From positions 1 through 64,000 of the forward strand of contig JANYDU010000015.1 in the NCBI GenBank assembly GCA_025359805.1: a DNA stretch of 64,000 nucleotides. Direction: 5' to 3'. Positions 56,574 to 64,000 of the stretch are shown in pieces. Position 1 is the first letter of the stretch. Every line of letters begins with the position of its first letter. The notes under the pieces are model-generated. The model made no database searches. It saw nothing but the letters and a program-made list of their open reading frames with translations, and was not told where the DNA came from. The position numbers and the translations under genes were made by a program. This DNA comes from Bacteroidota bacterium (GTDB lineage: Bacteria; Bacteroidota; Bacteroidia; UKL13-3).

Positions 56574-56581
56574 GTTATCAT

Positions 56582-56899
56582 TTAATATTTCAATTCCGAA
56601 GCGTCTTCCACATCAATGGATCGATGGCTTCGGTATAAATTTATAATAATTGCAATAGCCACGGCAGCTTCTGCAGCGGCAATGGTGATAATAAAAATGG
56701 TAAAAAATATTCCATCCAAATGTTGGGGGAATAAATATTTATTGAACGCCACAAAATTGATGTTTACACTATTTAAAATAAGTTCAATAGACATTAACAT
56801 CGTAATCATGTTTCTGCGCGTAAAAAATCCATACACACCAATAAAAAATAATGCGGTGCTTACAAATAATATATCAGTTAAAGTAATCTCGTTTATCAT
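56582..56899 (-). CDS. nuoK: NADH-quinone oxidoreductase subunit K
   Basis: 105 residues, three helices, with the conserved Glu in helix 2 (MLMSIELILNSVNINFVAF) and a second in helix 3 (AAAEAAVAIAIIINLYR). Core membrane subunit of complex I. 8 bases before nuoL. Confidence 0.95.
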   Translation of the reverse strand: MINEITLTDILFVSTALFFIGVYGFFTRRNMITMLMSIELILNSVNINFVAFNKYLFPQHLDGIFFTIFIITIAAAEAAVAIAIIINLYRSHRSIDVEDASELKY

Positions 56900-56928
56900 T
56901 TAGTTCACAATCAATTCTTATATTTTTA

Positions 56929-57441
56929 TCATTCTGTTTTTGCTTTCATGGCAATCACAATACAACCAATCATAGCAGCTAATAAAAGCATACTTACTAC
57001 TTCAAAAGGTAAAATAAATCCATGCTCGGTAGTGCTTAGCATTTGCATTCCAATATCAGAAATTTTTAACTCAAAAGGTTGTGGATTGGATGAATAAAAT
57101 CCGTATTGATGAATTAATAAATAGGTAAATGCAAAAGCGAAAAATACGGCAAACAACGAAAAGAGTTTTCGCTGTTGTAATGGCTTAGGCATTTCATCTC
57201 CTGATTTTTGTGTGAGGAAAATGGAAAAGATAATAAGCACTACAATACCTCCAACATATACAATAATTTGAACGGCAGCAATAAATTCAAGTTGCATCCA
57301 AAAATATAAAGCGGCAATTCCAATTAATGAAAACAACAACCAAATGGCGGCTCTAAAAATTTTAGTAGCAGTAACCGCTAATATTCCTGTGCCTAAAATA
57401 AAAGTGGAAATGATGTAGAATATAATTTTTGATGCCCCCAT
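56929..57441 (-). CDS. nuoJ: NADH-quinone oxidoreductase subunit J
   Basis: 170 residues with five helices; YFWMQLEFIAAVQIIVYVGG is the TM3 pi-bulge region involved in coupling quinone reduction to proton movement. It overlaps the nuoI stop by one base. Confidence 0.95.
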   Translation of the reverse strand: MGASKIIFYIISTFILGTGILAVTATKIFRAAIWLLFSLIGIAALYFWMQLEFIAAVQIIVYVGGIVVLIIFSIFLTQKSGDEMPKPLQQRKLFSLFAVFFAFAFTYLLIHQYGFYSSNPQPFELKISDIGMQMLSTTEHGFILPFEVVSMLLLAAMIGCIVIAMKAKTE

Positions 57442-57917
57442 TACTCAACACCCTCCCTAATTTTTGAACCTGAATGATTTAATTTTTTGGTGAGTAAACT
57501 TCTATCGTAAACACTGTGTTCAAAGTTTTGTGCCATCTTAATGGTATCAGTTGGGCAAGCCACAATACATAAATTACACATCGTGCATAATTCTAAATGA
57601 TAAATAAAGGTATCAATAGCTTTCTTCTTTTTACCTTCGGCATTTATCTCAAACTTATTGATGATTTTTATTGTGCCATTTGGACAAGCCAATTCGCAAG
57701 CCGAACAACCTGTGCAAGCATGTTCATTATTTTCATCATGAATCATCACTACTTCTCCTCTAAATCGTTCTGATAAATTTAAGGTCTCTCTGTTTTCAGG
57801 ATATTGTTCGGTGATAATTTCTTTATGATGCGTAAAATAATACCCCGTAAGCTTCATGCCTGTGAGCAATGATTTTACTGCATTGTAAATATCTTTTATA
57901 TATTCTTTTAAAAACAC
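57441..57917 (-). CDS. nuoI: NADH-quinone oxidoreductase subunit I
   Basis: 158 residues with two 4Fe-4S motifs: CTGCSACELACPNG and CTMCNLCIVACPTD, carrying clusters N6a and N6b of the connecting module. The amphipathic N-terminus lies against the membrane arm. Confidence 0.95.
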   Translation of the reverse strand: MFLKEYIKDIYNAVKSLLTGMKLTGYYFTHHKEIITEQYPENRETLNLSERFRGEVVMIHDENNEHACTGCSACELACPNGTIKIINKFEINAEGKKKKAIDTFIYHLELCTMCNLCIVACPTDTIKMAQNFEHSVYDRSLLTKKLNHSGSKIREGVE

Positions 57918-57930
57918 GTTTTTCTTTTAG

Positions 57931-57958
57931 TTATGAGTTATAAATTATGAGTTATAAA
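57931..57958. repeat. Tandem 14-bp repeat between nuoH and nuoI
   Basis: TTATGAGTTATAAA occurs twice without a gap (57931-57944 and 57945-57958). Related sequence (ATTCATCATTCATTACTC) occurs at the far end of the same spacer near 57997. Confidence 0.85.
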
Positions 57959-58015
57959 GTTGAATCTTTTATGTAATATTTTCATTCGTAATATATAATT
58001 CATCATTCATTACTC

Positions 58016-59092
58016 TCAAAAATGCCATCCCATTATTGCAACAATTGTTACCAACAATAAATTAAACATGCTGATAGGTAATAAATATTTCCATTCTAAA
58101 TTTAATAATTGATCAACGCGCAAACGAGGAAAGGTCCACCTAAACCACATCATTAAAAATATTAAGAAAAATGTTTTTCCAACAAACCAAAGTGATGATG
58201 GAATATAATCCATGATATGATTAAACGCATGCCAGCTGCCAATATGAAAAGGCATCCATCCGCCTAAAAATAACGTAGCACCAATGGCACAAGCAATAAA
58301 AATATTGATGTATTCGGCTAAAAAAAATAGTGCGAATTTCATTCCTGAATATTCAGTATGAAATCCTGCTGTTAATTCTGATTCAGCTTCTGCTAAATCA
58401 AAAGGAGCACGATTGGTTTCAGCAGTAACGGCAATAATAAAAATGATAAAAGAAATAATTACCGGAATATGTCCTTTAAAAAGCCACCAACCATTTTCTT
58501 GTGAAGCCACAATATCCGAAAGTTGTATGCTTCCTGTTAATACAACAATGGTTATAATGGATAACCCAGCAGATAATTCATAACTCACAATTTGTGCTCC
58601 GCTTCTCATTGCTCCAAGCAATGAATATTTGTTATTACTTGCCCAACCTGCCATTAAAATTCCTATTACCGAAATAGATGAAATAGCAGAAATATATAAC
58701 ACACCAATATTGATATCCCAAATTTGAAAACCTTTTGCAAATGCAATAGGAGCAAGGAGAAGCATGGCGGCAATCATAACTATAAATGGAGCAAGATTGA
58801 ATAAAAATTTATCGGCACCATCGGGAGTTAATCCTTCTTTCATTACCAACTTTAAAGTATCAGCAGCAGTTTGAAACATGCCCATCGGACCCACTCTGTT
58901 TGGACCTAAACGTATTTGCATAAACGCAGCAACTTTTCTCTCCATCAAAACCAAAACCAATCCCAAAGTAGCAAACAAAGTGATGGCACAAATTCCCACA
59001 ATCGCAAATTCACATAGCAAAGCAATGGTTGGATTGAATGTAGCGTTCAATCCTTCATCTATAAAATTTGTTATGCCTTCTAAACTCAACAT
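58016..59092 (-). CDS. nuoH: NADH-quinone oxidoreductase subunit H
   Basis: 358 residues with eight or nine helices. Motifs: LMERKVAAFMQIRLGPNRVG and ETNRAPFDLAEAESELTAGF, the loop with acidic residues next to the quinone tunnel. It follows nuoD directly, where nuoE, nuoF and nuoG would be expected. Confidence 0.96.
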   Translation of the reverse strand: MLSLEGITNFIDEGLNATFNPTIALLCEFAIVGICAITLFATLGLVLVLMERKVAAFMQIRLGPNRVGPMGMFQTAADTLKLVMKEGLTPDGADKFLFNLAPFIVMIAAMLLLAPIAFAKGFQIWDINIGVLYISAISSISVIGILMAGWASNNKYSLLGAMRSGAQIVSYELSAGLSIITIVVLTGSIQLSDIVASQENGWWLFKGHIPVIISFIIFIIAVTAETNRAPFDLAEAESELTAGFHTEYSGMKFALFFLAEYINIFIACAIGATLFLGGWMPFHIGSWHAFNHIMDYIPSSLWFVGKTFFLIFLMMWFRWTFPRLRVDQLLNLEWKYLLPISMFNLLLVTIVAIMGWHF

Positions 59093-59105
59093 TTTTTTTT
59101 ATATA

Positions 59106-59159
59106 AGTTATGAATGATGAGTATTGGAAATTCATAACTCATCATTCTCATTTCTCATC
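59106..59159. repeat. Interlocking inverted repeats in the nuoD-nuoH spacer
   Basis: AGTTATGAA (59106-59114) pairs with TTCATAACT (59131-59139), and the overlapping GAATGATGAG (59112-59121) pairs with CTCATCATTC (59138-59147), so two mutually exclusive hairpins are possible. It occupies most of the 67 bases where nuoEFG normally lie. Confidence 0.75.
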
Positions 59160-60275
59160 TTACCTATCAATATCCGGAATCACCAAATCAAGTGTTCCCA
59201 TGGCAGCAACTAAATCTCCAATTTTACCTCCACGTACCATATCTGGCAGGGCTGATAAATTTGAAAATCCGGGTGAGCGGTATTTTATTCGGTAAGGAGT
59301 TGTTCCTCCTTCGCTCACAATATAAACACCAAATTCGCCTCTTGCTGTTTCTACGCGTTGATAAAATTCTCCTTTAGGTAATTTCAAAACTGCTTTTGTT
59401 TTGGCTTGAAATTCTCCTTCAGGAATATTGTCAATTAATTGTTCAATAATTTTTATGGATTGAAGCATTTCATTAATTCGTACCATATATCTAGCAAATG
59501 AATCGCCAGCTGTTTCAATCACTTCATCAAATTGTACTTTATCATATACCTCATAAGGATAGAGTTTACGTATATCGCAACTCACTCCACTTCCTCTTCC
59601 TGTTGGGCCGGTGCAACCATATGAAATGGCATCTTCTTTTGATAATACTCCAACACCTTTCATCCTGCTTTGAAAAATAATATTGCCTGTAACCAATTCA
59701 TTGTACTCATCAAATTTTGATTTAAAAAGTGTGATGAAATTTTTTACACGTTGTTGAAAGTTGGGATGAATATCAGCCATCACTCCACCCGGACAAATAT
59801 AATTCATGGTTAATCGCGCCCCACAAGTTTCTTCCATAATATCGGTAATAGTTTCACGTTCTCTAAAGGCATAAAAAAATGGAGTGAATGCTCCCAAATC
59901 CATTGCCATTGCGCCCCACCAAAGTTCATGAGATGCAATGCGAGTAAGTTCATCCATGATTACGCGTATCACTTGTGCTCGTTCTGGTACTTCAATTTGC
60001 AACCCTTTTTCAACACATAATGAGCAACCATGATTATTGATATGTGATGAGAGATAATCCATTCGGCTGGTGGCATAAATGAACTGGCGATAAGATAAAC
60101 TTTCACTCATTTTTTCGATTGAGCGATGAATATAACCCAAGTGAGGTTCGGTTTTAATAATTGATTCACCATCCAACGTCATCACCAAATGCAACACACC
60201 ATGCGTTGCAGGGTGCTGCGGGCCAATATTAATGGTCATATATCCTTCTGATGTGGTGCTTAACTCTTGGAGCAT
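59160..60275 (-). CDS. nuoD: NADH-quinone oxidoreductase subunit D
   Basis: 371 residues, not fused to nuoC. GPQHPATHGVLHLVMTLDGE holds the quinone-site His, followed by HLGYIHRSIEKMSESLSYRQ and the C-terminal DLVIPDIDR, which is typical. It forms the quinone-binding cavity with NuoB. Confidence 0.96.
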   Translation of the reverse strand: MLQELSTTSEGYMTINIGPQHPATHGVLHLVMTLDGESIIKTEPHLGYIHRSIEKMSESLSYRQFIYATSRMDYLSSHINNHGCSLCVEKGLQIEVPERAQVIRVIMDELTRIASHELWWGAMAMDLGAFTPFFYAFRERETITDIMEETCGARLTMNYICPGGVMADIHPNFQQRVKNFITLFKSKFDEYNELVTGNIIFQSRMKGVGVLSKEDAISYGCTGPTGRGSGVSCDIRKLYPYEVYDKVQFDEVIETAGDSFARYMVRINEMLQSIKIIEQLIDNIPEGEFQAKTKAVLKLPKGEFYQRVETARGEFGVYIVSEGGTTPYRIKYRSPGFSNLSALPDMVRGGKIGDLVAAMGTLDLVIPDIDR

Positions 60276-60327
60276 TTATTCTTTAGTATTTTTTTTAAAC
60301 TTCATCATTTAACATTCATCATCCAAC

Positions 60328-60783
60328 TTATAGTTTTATCATATTAATCGGATCTTCGTAATCTTTTCTTAAAGGATATCCAACCCAATCATCTGTTAAA
60401 AACAATCGTCTTAAATCGGGGTGATGTAAAAATATTACACCAAATAAATCATATACTTCTCGTTCATGAAATTCCGCTGTTCGCCAAATATCACTTACCG
60501 TTTCAATGTTTGGATTATTCCTGTCAATTTTTGCTTTTACTACTAAATTATGGCGATGAGTTGTTGAGGTGAGATGATACACCATTGTCATGTGAGTTTT
60601 CCAATCCACACAAGTTAGACAAAACAAAAAATCAAAATCCAATCCATCTGATGAGCGAAGTTGTTGCGCTAATGTTTTCCATTCAATAGGTTCAATAAAA
60701 ATATTAATCCATTCGCCCCCTTCTTCAAAAGTAGCAGAGGGAATCAGTTCAGTTATTTTTATTTTTAATTCTTCGTTATTCAT
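60328..60783 (-). CDS. nuoC: NADH-quinone oxidoreductase subunit C
   Basis: 151 residues, with the 30-kDa subunit signature WRTAEFHEREVYDLFGVIFL and DDWVGYPLRKDYEDP. Connecting-module subunit without cofactor. Confidence 0.94.
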   Translation of the reverse strand: MNNEELKIKITELIPSATFEEGGEWINIFIEPIEWKTLAQQLRSSDGLDFDFLFCLTCVDWKTHMTMVYHLTSTTHRHNLVVKAKIDRNNPNIETVSDIWRTAEFHEREVYDLFGVIFLHHPDLRRLFLTDDWVGYPLRKDYEDPINMIKL

Positions 60784-60808
60784 GTTTACTTTTTCTCTAT
60801 CACAAAAA

Positions 60809-61390
60809 CTATAGAGGTTTTTCTAATTTTATTTGTTCGCGAGTGGCTCCACTTTTTATTTTTTCTTGCAATGAAATAAGTGCGTGCAATAATGCTTCTG
60901 GACGTGGCGGACAGCCAGCAATATAAACATCAACTGGTATCACATGATCGGCACCTTTTACAACCGAATACGTATTATAAAAAAATGGACCACCGCTAAT
61001 GGCGCAAGCTCCCATGGCAATTACATATTTTGGATCTGCCATTTGATCGTATAATCTTTTTAAAACGGGAGCCATTTTATTTACAATAGTTCCTGCAATA
61101 ATTATTACATCTGCTTGTCTCGGTGTTGCACGAGCTACTTCAAAACCAAATCTCGAAAAATCATATTTTGCAGATGCCACCGACATCATTTCTATGCCAC
61201 AACAACTTGTGGCAAAAGTTAAAGGCCATAAGGAATTGGAACGAGCCCAATTTACAATATCATCCAATTTGGTAAGCACAATATCTCCACCCGGAATAGT
61301 ATGTACTTCACCTGGAAAAGAAGCCCCACCTAATTTTTCCATAGTTGAGGAGTTACTCTCATTACTTATTGTAGTATTATTTTCTTCCAA
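60809..61390 (-). CDS. nuoB: NADH-quinone oxidoreductase subunit B
   Basis: 193 residues. Cluster N2 ligands: the tandem Cys in [12 protein letters not shown], Cys in MGACAISGG and Cys in [15 protein letters not shown]. The terminal electron donor to quinone. It has an N-terminal Ser/Asn-rich extension of about 20 residues. Confidence 0.96.
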   Translation of the reverse strand: MEENNTTISNESNSSTMEKLGGASFPGEVHTIPGGDIVLTKLDDIVNWARSNSLWPLTFATSCCGIEMMSVASAKYDFSRFGFEVARATPRQADVIIIAGTIVNKMAPVLKRLYDQMADPKYVIAMGACAISGGPFFYNTYSVVKGADHVIPVDVYIAGCPPRPEALLHALISLQEKIKSGATREQIKLEKPL

Positions 61391-61460
61391 TTTTATTAAA
61401 TTTATAACTCATTTTTTTTACTCATTTCCCCTCATTTATCAATTATAATTCATCATTCAA

Positions 61461-61811
61461 CTACATCCATTTTAGTGCTCCTTTTTTATGGGCGTATAAA
61501 AAACCCATAAATAATATGAAAAGAAAAACAACGATTTCGAATAAGGCAGTTATCCCCACTTTTTTTACAACTACAGCCCAAGGGTAAATAAAAATAAGTT
61601 CTACATCAAAGATTAAAAATATGAGCGCGAATAAATAATAGCCAACATTAAATTGAGCCCAAGGTGTACCTGTTGATTTTATACCACTTTCATAGGCTTG
61701 TCCTTTTTGAGAATTGGTGCTTCCTTTTGTAAATATTTTTGAAACCAAAATACCTCCCGCAGAAAATACTATTGCGGCAAGCATCAAAACGATTAATGAA
61801 GAAGCACCCAT
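61461..61811 (-). CDS. nuoA: NADH-quinone oxidoreductase subunit A
   Basis: 116 residues with three helices; the quinone-tunnel loop QKGQAYESGIKSTGTPWAQF carries the usual Tyr-Glu-Ser-Gly, and FLIFDVELIFIYPWAV is diagnostic. First gene of the nuo operon. A near-match -7 box (TATACTTG, 61839-61832 on minus) lies about 20 bases before the start. Confidence 0.94.
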   Translation of the reverse strand: MGASSLIVLMLAAIVFSAGGILVSKIFTKGSTNSQKGQAYESGIKSTGTPWAQFNVGYYLFALIFLIFDVELIFIYPWAVVVKKVGITALFEIVVFLFILFMGFLYAHKKGALKWM

Positions 61812-62010
61812 ATCGTAACTATTTTATAACACAAGTATAAGAAGTTAAATGAAAACTAAAAGTTTTTTTAGTGAGGTGTTGATATGTTTTGGGTAATTGT
61901 TGAAATCAATCTTGTTTGCTTTTAAAGCCATGTTTTGTTGTCTGATAAACAGAAGATTTTTTTTGATGGTTTTATTGTCGGTGTATTTCCAATATTTTTT
62001 TAATTTGAAT

Positions 62011-62172
62011 TCAAGTGTTTTTTACTTTCGAAAGAAGTATTTCATTTTGTTTTTGAAGAAATTCTAATTGTTGCTGTAACAAGTTTAATATGATTATATC
62101 ATTTGTATGAACTTCTTTAAACTCCTGATTTTGGACTTGAATTCCTCCACTATTATTTTCAGCATATTTCTT
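62011..62172 (-). pseudogene. Decayed coding remnant with coiled-coil C-terminus
   Basis: A minus-strand frame of 53 codons without ATG, bounded upstream by an in-frame TAG (62175-62173) and ending at TGA (62013-62011). It reads KKYAENNSGGIQVQNQEF and then a coiled coil LLQQQLEFLQKQNEILLSKV. This resembles the C-terminal tail of Bacteroidota XRE-type regulators. The remainder of the 390-base gap 61812-62201 contains no supported gene. Confidence 0.45.
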
Positions 62173-62201
62173 CTACTTTTGATTCGAATTTAAAATAAAT
62201 C

Positions 62202-62411
62202 ATGGAAGTAAAAGATAGCAATGGAACTCTTCTTTCGGAAGGCGATTCGGTAACGATAATTAAAGATTTAAAAGTGAGAGGTTCATCCACCACATTAAAA
62301 AGAGGAACAGTAGTGAGGAATATTCGTCTTACTGATAATGAGGAAGAAATTGAAGGTAAGGTTGAAAAAGTAATGATGGTTTTGAAAGCTAATTTTTTGA
62401 AAAAAACATAA
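62202..62411 (+). CDS. PhnA domain protein (YjdM-like, short form)
   Basis: 69 residues. It matches the PhnA C-terminal domain: VKDSNGTLLSEGDSVTIIKD, LKVRGSSTTLKRGTVVRNI, and EEEIEGKVEKVMMVLKANFL. The N-terminal zinc ribbon of the longer form is absent. The link of this family to phosphonate use is historical and not demonstrated. It precedes an SRPBCC gene by 10 bases. Confidence 0.85.
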   Translation: MEVKDSNGTLLSEGDSVTIIKDLKVRGSSTTLKRGTVVRNIRLTDNEEEIEGKVEKVMMVLKANFLKKT

Positions 62412-62421
62412 TCAAAATAAT

Positions 62422-62853
62422 ATGAGAAACGATTTAATTGTATCAGAGTCTATTGAGATAAATGCAGGTGCAACTGTAGTTTGGGAAGCATTAACTAATC
62501 CCGAAATGATTAAAGAATATTTATATGGAACCGAAACCATAACTGATTGGAAAGTGGGTAGTGAAGTAATTTTTCAAGGGGAATATGGAGGTCAAAAATA
62601 CCGTGATAAGGGAATGGTTCAACAATATATTTTAAACGAATTATTAAGCTATACCTATTGGAGTGGCTTTACTGGATTGGAAGATAAACCTGAAAATTAT
62701 TCTTTAGTTACTTACCACATAAAAAAAATAAATGACCATCAATCTGTATTTACCTGGACACAAAAAGGGTTTGCAAATGAAGAAGGATATAATCATGCTG
62801 TAAGTGGAATGAAAGAATTTTTGGAAAAAATGAAATCGGTTATTGAAAAATAA
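62422..62853 (+). CDS. SRPBCC/AHSA1-like protein
   Basis: 143 residues, a single START-like fold: SIEINAGATVVWEALTNPEM at the start, then YLYGTETITDWKVGSEVIFQ and the helix GYNHAVSGMKEFLEKMKSVI at the end. Ligand unknown. Ends in front of a strong terminator. Confidence 0.85.
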   Translation: MRNDLIVSESIEINAGATVVWEALTNPEMIKEYLYGTETITDWKVGSEVIFQGEYGGQKYRDKGMVQQYILNELLSYTYWSGFTGLEDKPENYSLVTYHIKKINDHQSVFTWTQKGFANEEGYNHAVSGMKEFLEKMKSVIEK

Positions 62854-62887
62854 TCTTATAAGCGATATAATATTTTACTATTTTCAG

Positions 62888-62913
62888 ATACCACTTTCGG
62901 GTGGTATTTTTTG
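62888..62913 (+). terminator. Rho-independent terminator after the SRPBCC gene
   Basis: ATACCAC (62888-62894) pairs with GTGGTAT (62901-62907) over a 6-base loop, followed by T run TTTTTTG. Its ATACCACTTT also matches the core of the nearby IS end, so it may be an IS-derived sequence. Confidence 0.85.
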
Positions 62914-62935
62914 TTTATACCTCATTTTAAAATAT

Positions 62936-63926
62936 AGAATAACACTTTTATTTATCCCGAAAAAAATAAATTAGACCGCAGATAGATTGCAGAGTAAAGA
63001 TAGAATTTTGAATTCAAATATTATCAAAATGTTCACACGAAGCAACATTATCGAGTTCATTATCGAGTTTAGAGATGAATCAGCTTGTCAAAATTATTTG
63101 GCAGAAATGAAATGGAAGAATGGTTTTATCTGCACACGGTGCAAACATATTGAGTGGTCTAGAGTGGGCGAAACACTACATAGAAAATGTAACCGATGTA
63201 AGCATTTCGAATCACCAACAGCAGGAATACTTTTCCATAAGGTAAAGTTTCCAATGCCAAAAGCATTTCTGTTGGTATTTTTAGTAAGCACAAGCAAAAA
63301 AGGAATCAGCAGTTATGAACTTAGTAGGCGACTTTCGCTCAGGCAAACAACTTGTTATTTTTTTTAACGAAAAGTGGTTTCAGCTATGAATATAAAAGAG
63401 CCAAAACAACTTGAAGGCAAAGTTGATGTTGATGAGTTTTTTATTGGTGGATCACAAAAAGGGAAACGAGGAAGGTGCAAGGTAAAAAGAAAAAAGTGGT
63501 GATGGGAATACAGATGAAAAAGGAGGAATTATTTGTTGCTATGCAAAACAAATCAATGGTGCAGAAACCAAAGAATTAAAACCATTCTTTCAAAAATTCA
63601 TCAATAAAGGTGCGATTATAAGAACTGACAAATGGCGTGGATACAGACCTTTGAAAGAGTTATTTCCATGGCTTAATCAACAGCAATCAGTGCCACTTAA
63701 AAACTTTCGTCTGTTTCATAGATAGGTTATGATGCTCAAAGCATGGCTCAGAGGAACACATCATAAAGCAAAATTTATTCAACCTTATCTCGATGAATTT
63801 AATTGGAGATTTAACAATCGGGTTGTTACATCGATGTTTGATCTTTTATTATCTTCGATGATGAATCAAAAACATATCCATATTAAAAGTTTAAACTTTT
63901 ACTGCGGTGATTAAAAGTGGTATTCT
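62936..63926 (+). mobile_element. Degraded IS1595-family insertion sequence
   Basis: About 0.99 kb. The left end AGAATAACACTTTTATTTATC (from 62936) and the reverse complement of the right end AGAATACCACTTTTAATCAC (from 63926 leftwards) are imperfect inverted repeats. The element carries a broken transposase. No convincing 8-bp target duplication was found, so the exact ends and insertion event are uncertain. Confidence 0.65.
62987..63914 (+). pseudogene. IS1595-family transposase, disrupted
   Basis: N-terminal zinc ribbon with CTRCKHIEW and CNRCKHFES pairs, then KAFLLVFLVSTSKKGISSYE. A TAA at 63365 breaks the frame where coding continues (KVVSAMNIKEPKQLEGKVDV, DEFFIGG with the first catalytic Asp). 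Frame changes follow near 63486 and 63520; later frames read IIRTDKWRGYRPLKELFPW (second Asp) and, from 63729, KAKFIQPYLDEFNWRFNNR (final acidic/Asn region). At least one nonsense and two frameshift lesions make it inactive. Confidence 0.85.
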
Positions 63927-63958
63927 GTTAATAGTTAAATAAGAAAGTAGAAATAATC

Positions 63959-64000
63959 ATGAAAAATTTCCAATATTTTTTTATCATTTCTGTTATTGGG
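63959..64000 (+). CDS. Start of an exported protein (3' truncated by window edge)
   Basis: ATG at 63959 followed by 14 open codons reading MKNFQYFFIISVIG, a signal-peptide-like start that runs off the end of the window. Nothing more can be said about its function. Confidence 0.5.
   Translation, partial: MKNFQYFFIISVIG

Noticed and set aside
61845..61931. 28-codon minus-strand ORF starting MALKANKIDFNNYPKH upstream of nuoA
   Set aside because: It sits in the presumed nuo promoter region, has no recognisable features, and an ORF this short is expected by chance in AT-rich DNA.
62928..63934. Target-site duplication around the IS1595 remnant
   Set aside because: The 8 bases outside each inverted repeat (TAAAATAT and GTTAATAG) do not match, so no duplication is claimed.
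1..64000. tRNA, rRNA, CRISPR array or replication origin
   Set aside because: All intergenic regions were read for cloverleaf-like sequence, regular spacer repeats and DnaA-box clusters; none was convincing.

Overview
The window is AT-rich chromosomal DNA from a member of the Bacteroidota, probably a Chitinophagia/Sphingobacteriia-like lineage. The evidence is two proteins with type IX secretion (T9SS) C-terminal sorting domains, several families typical of the phylum (DUF4199, DUF4290, DUF983, DUF420, PepSY-like), promoter-like TAnnTTTG boxes, and an exosortase with a PID-type short substrate. The organism respires oxygen: it has a heme-copper oxidase operon with heme A synthesis and a long complex I operon. 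No tRNA, rRNA or CRISPR array was recognised.

Layout. 1-8841 (mostly +): 3' part of a UvrD/PcrA helicase, a LOG-family protein, a T9SS-sorted phosphoesterase, DUF4199 (-), DUF4290, and an oversized leucyl-tRNA synthetase (LeuRS) carrying an in-frame DUF559 endonuclease-like insert. 8842-17822: a probable 30-residue membrane peptide, an M1 aminopeptidase lipoprotein, a biotin carrier, a thioredoxin-like protein, a Na+/H+ antiporter-like carrier next to a SulP-carbonic anhydrase fusion, then an ArsR regulator with an SRPBCC-VOC fusion. 17943-28066 (-): a T9SS protein, then one run of response regulator, histidine kinase, PepSY-like, TolC, membrane fusion protein, RND pump and beta-propeller. 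28125-37117 (-): cytochrome oxidase operon (coxB with N-terminal cytochrome c, coxA, ctaA, ctaB, two subunit III genes, subunit IV, SCO, DUF420, a small CPMC protein, DUF983). 37406-40393 (-): an exosortase locus, with a 67-residue PID-type substrate, a terminator, then exosortase, its associated protein and an HTTM-like protein overlapping end to end. 40499-48856: fmt, a flippase, cystathionine beta-synthase, a TerC protein, lipB, gcvP. 49067-51090: a broken NarL-type response regulator diverging from an ECF sigma/anti-sigma pair. 51119-61811 (-): complex I genes nuoA,B,C,D,H,I,J,K,L,M,N plus an uncharacterised last gene; nuoE, nuoF and nuoG are absent. 61812-64000: a decayed coding remnant, a PhnA-like protein, an SRPBCC protein, a degraded IS1595-family element and the first 14 codons of a new gene.

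The most notable points are: (1) leuS has grown to 1172 codons by three apparent in-frame insertions, the largest flanked by inverted GC-rich repeats and encoding a DUF559 nuclease fold; (2) a compact exosortase system whose substrate leaves only about 20 residues between signal peptide and sorting signal, with an HTTM-like membrane protein as a possible new component; (3) a complex I operon without the NADH-oxidising module, whose gene junctions carry a shared family of ATGAGTTATGA-like repeats.
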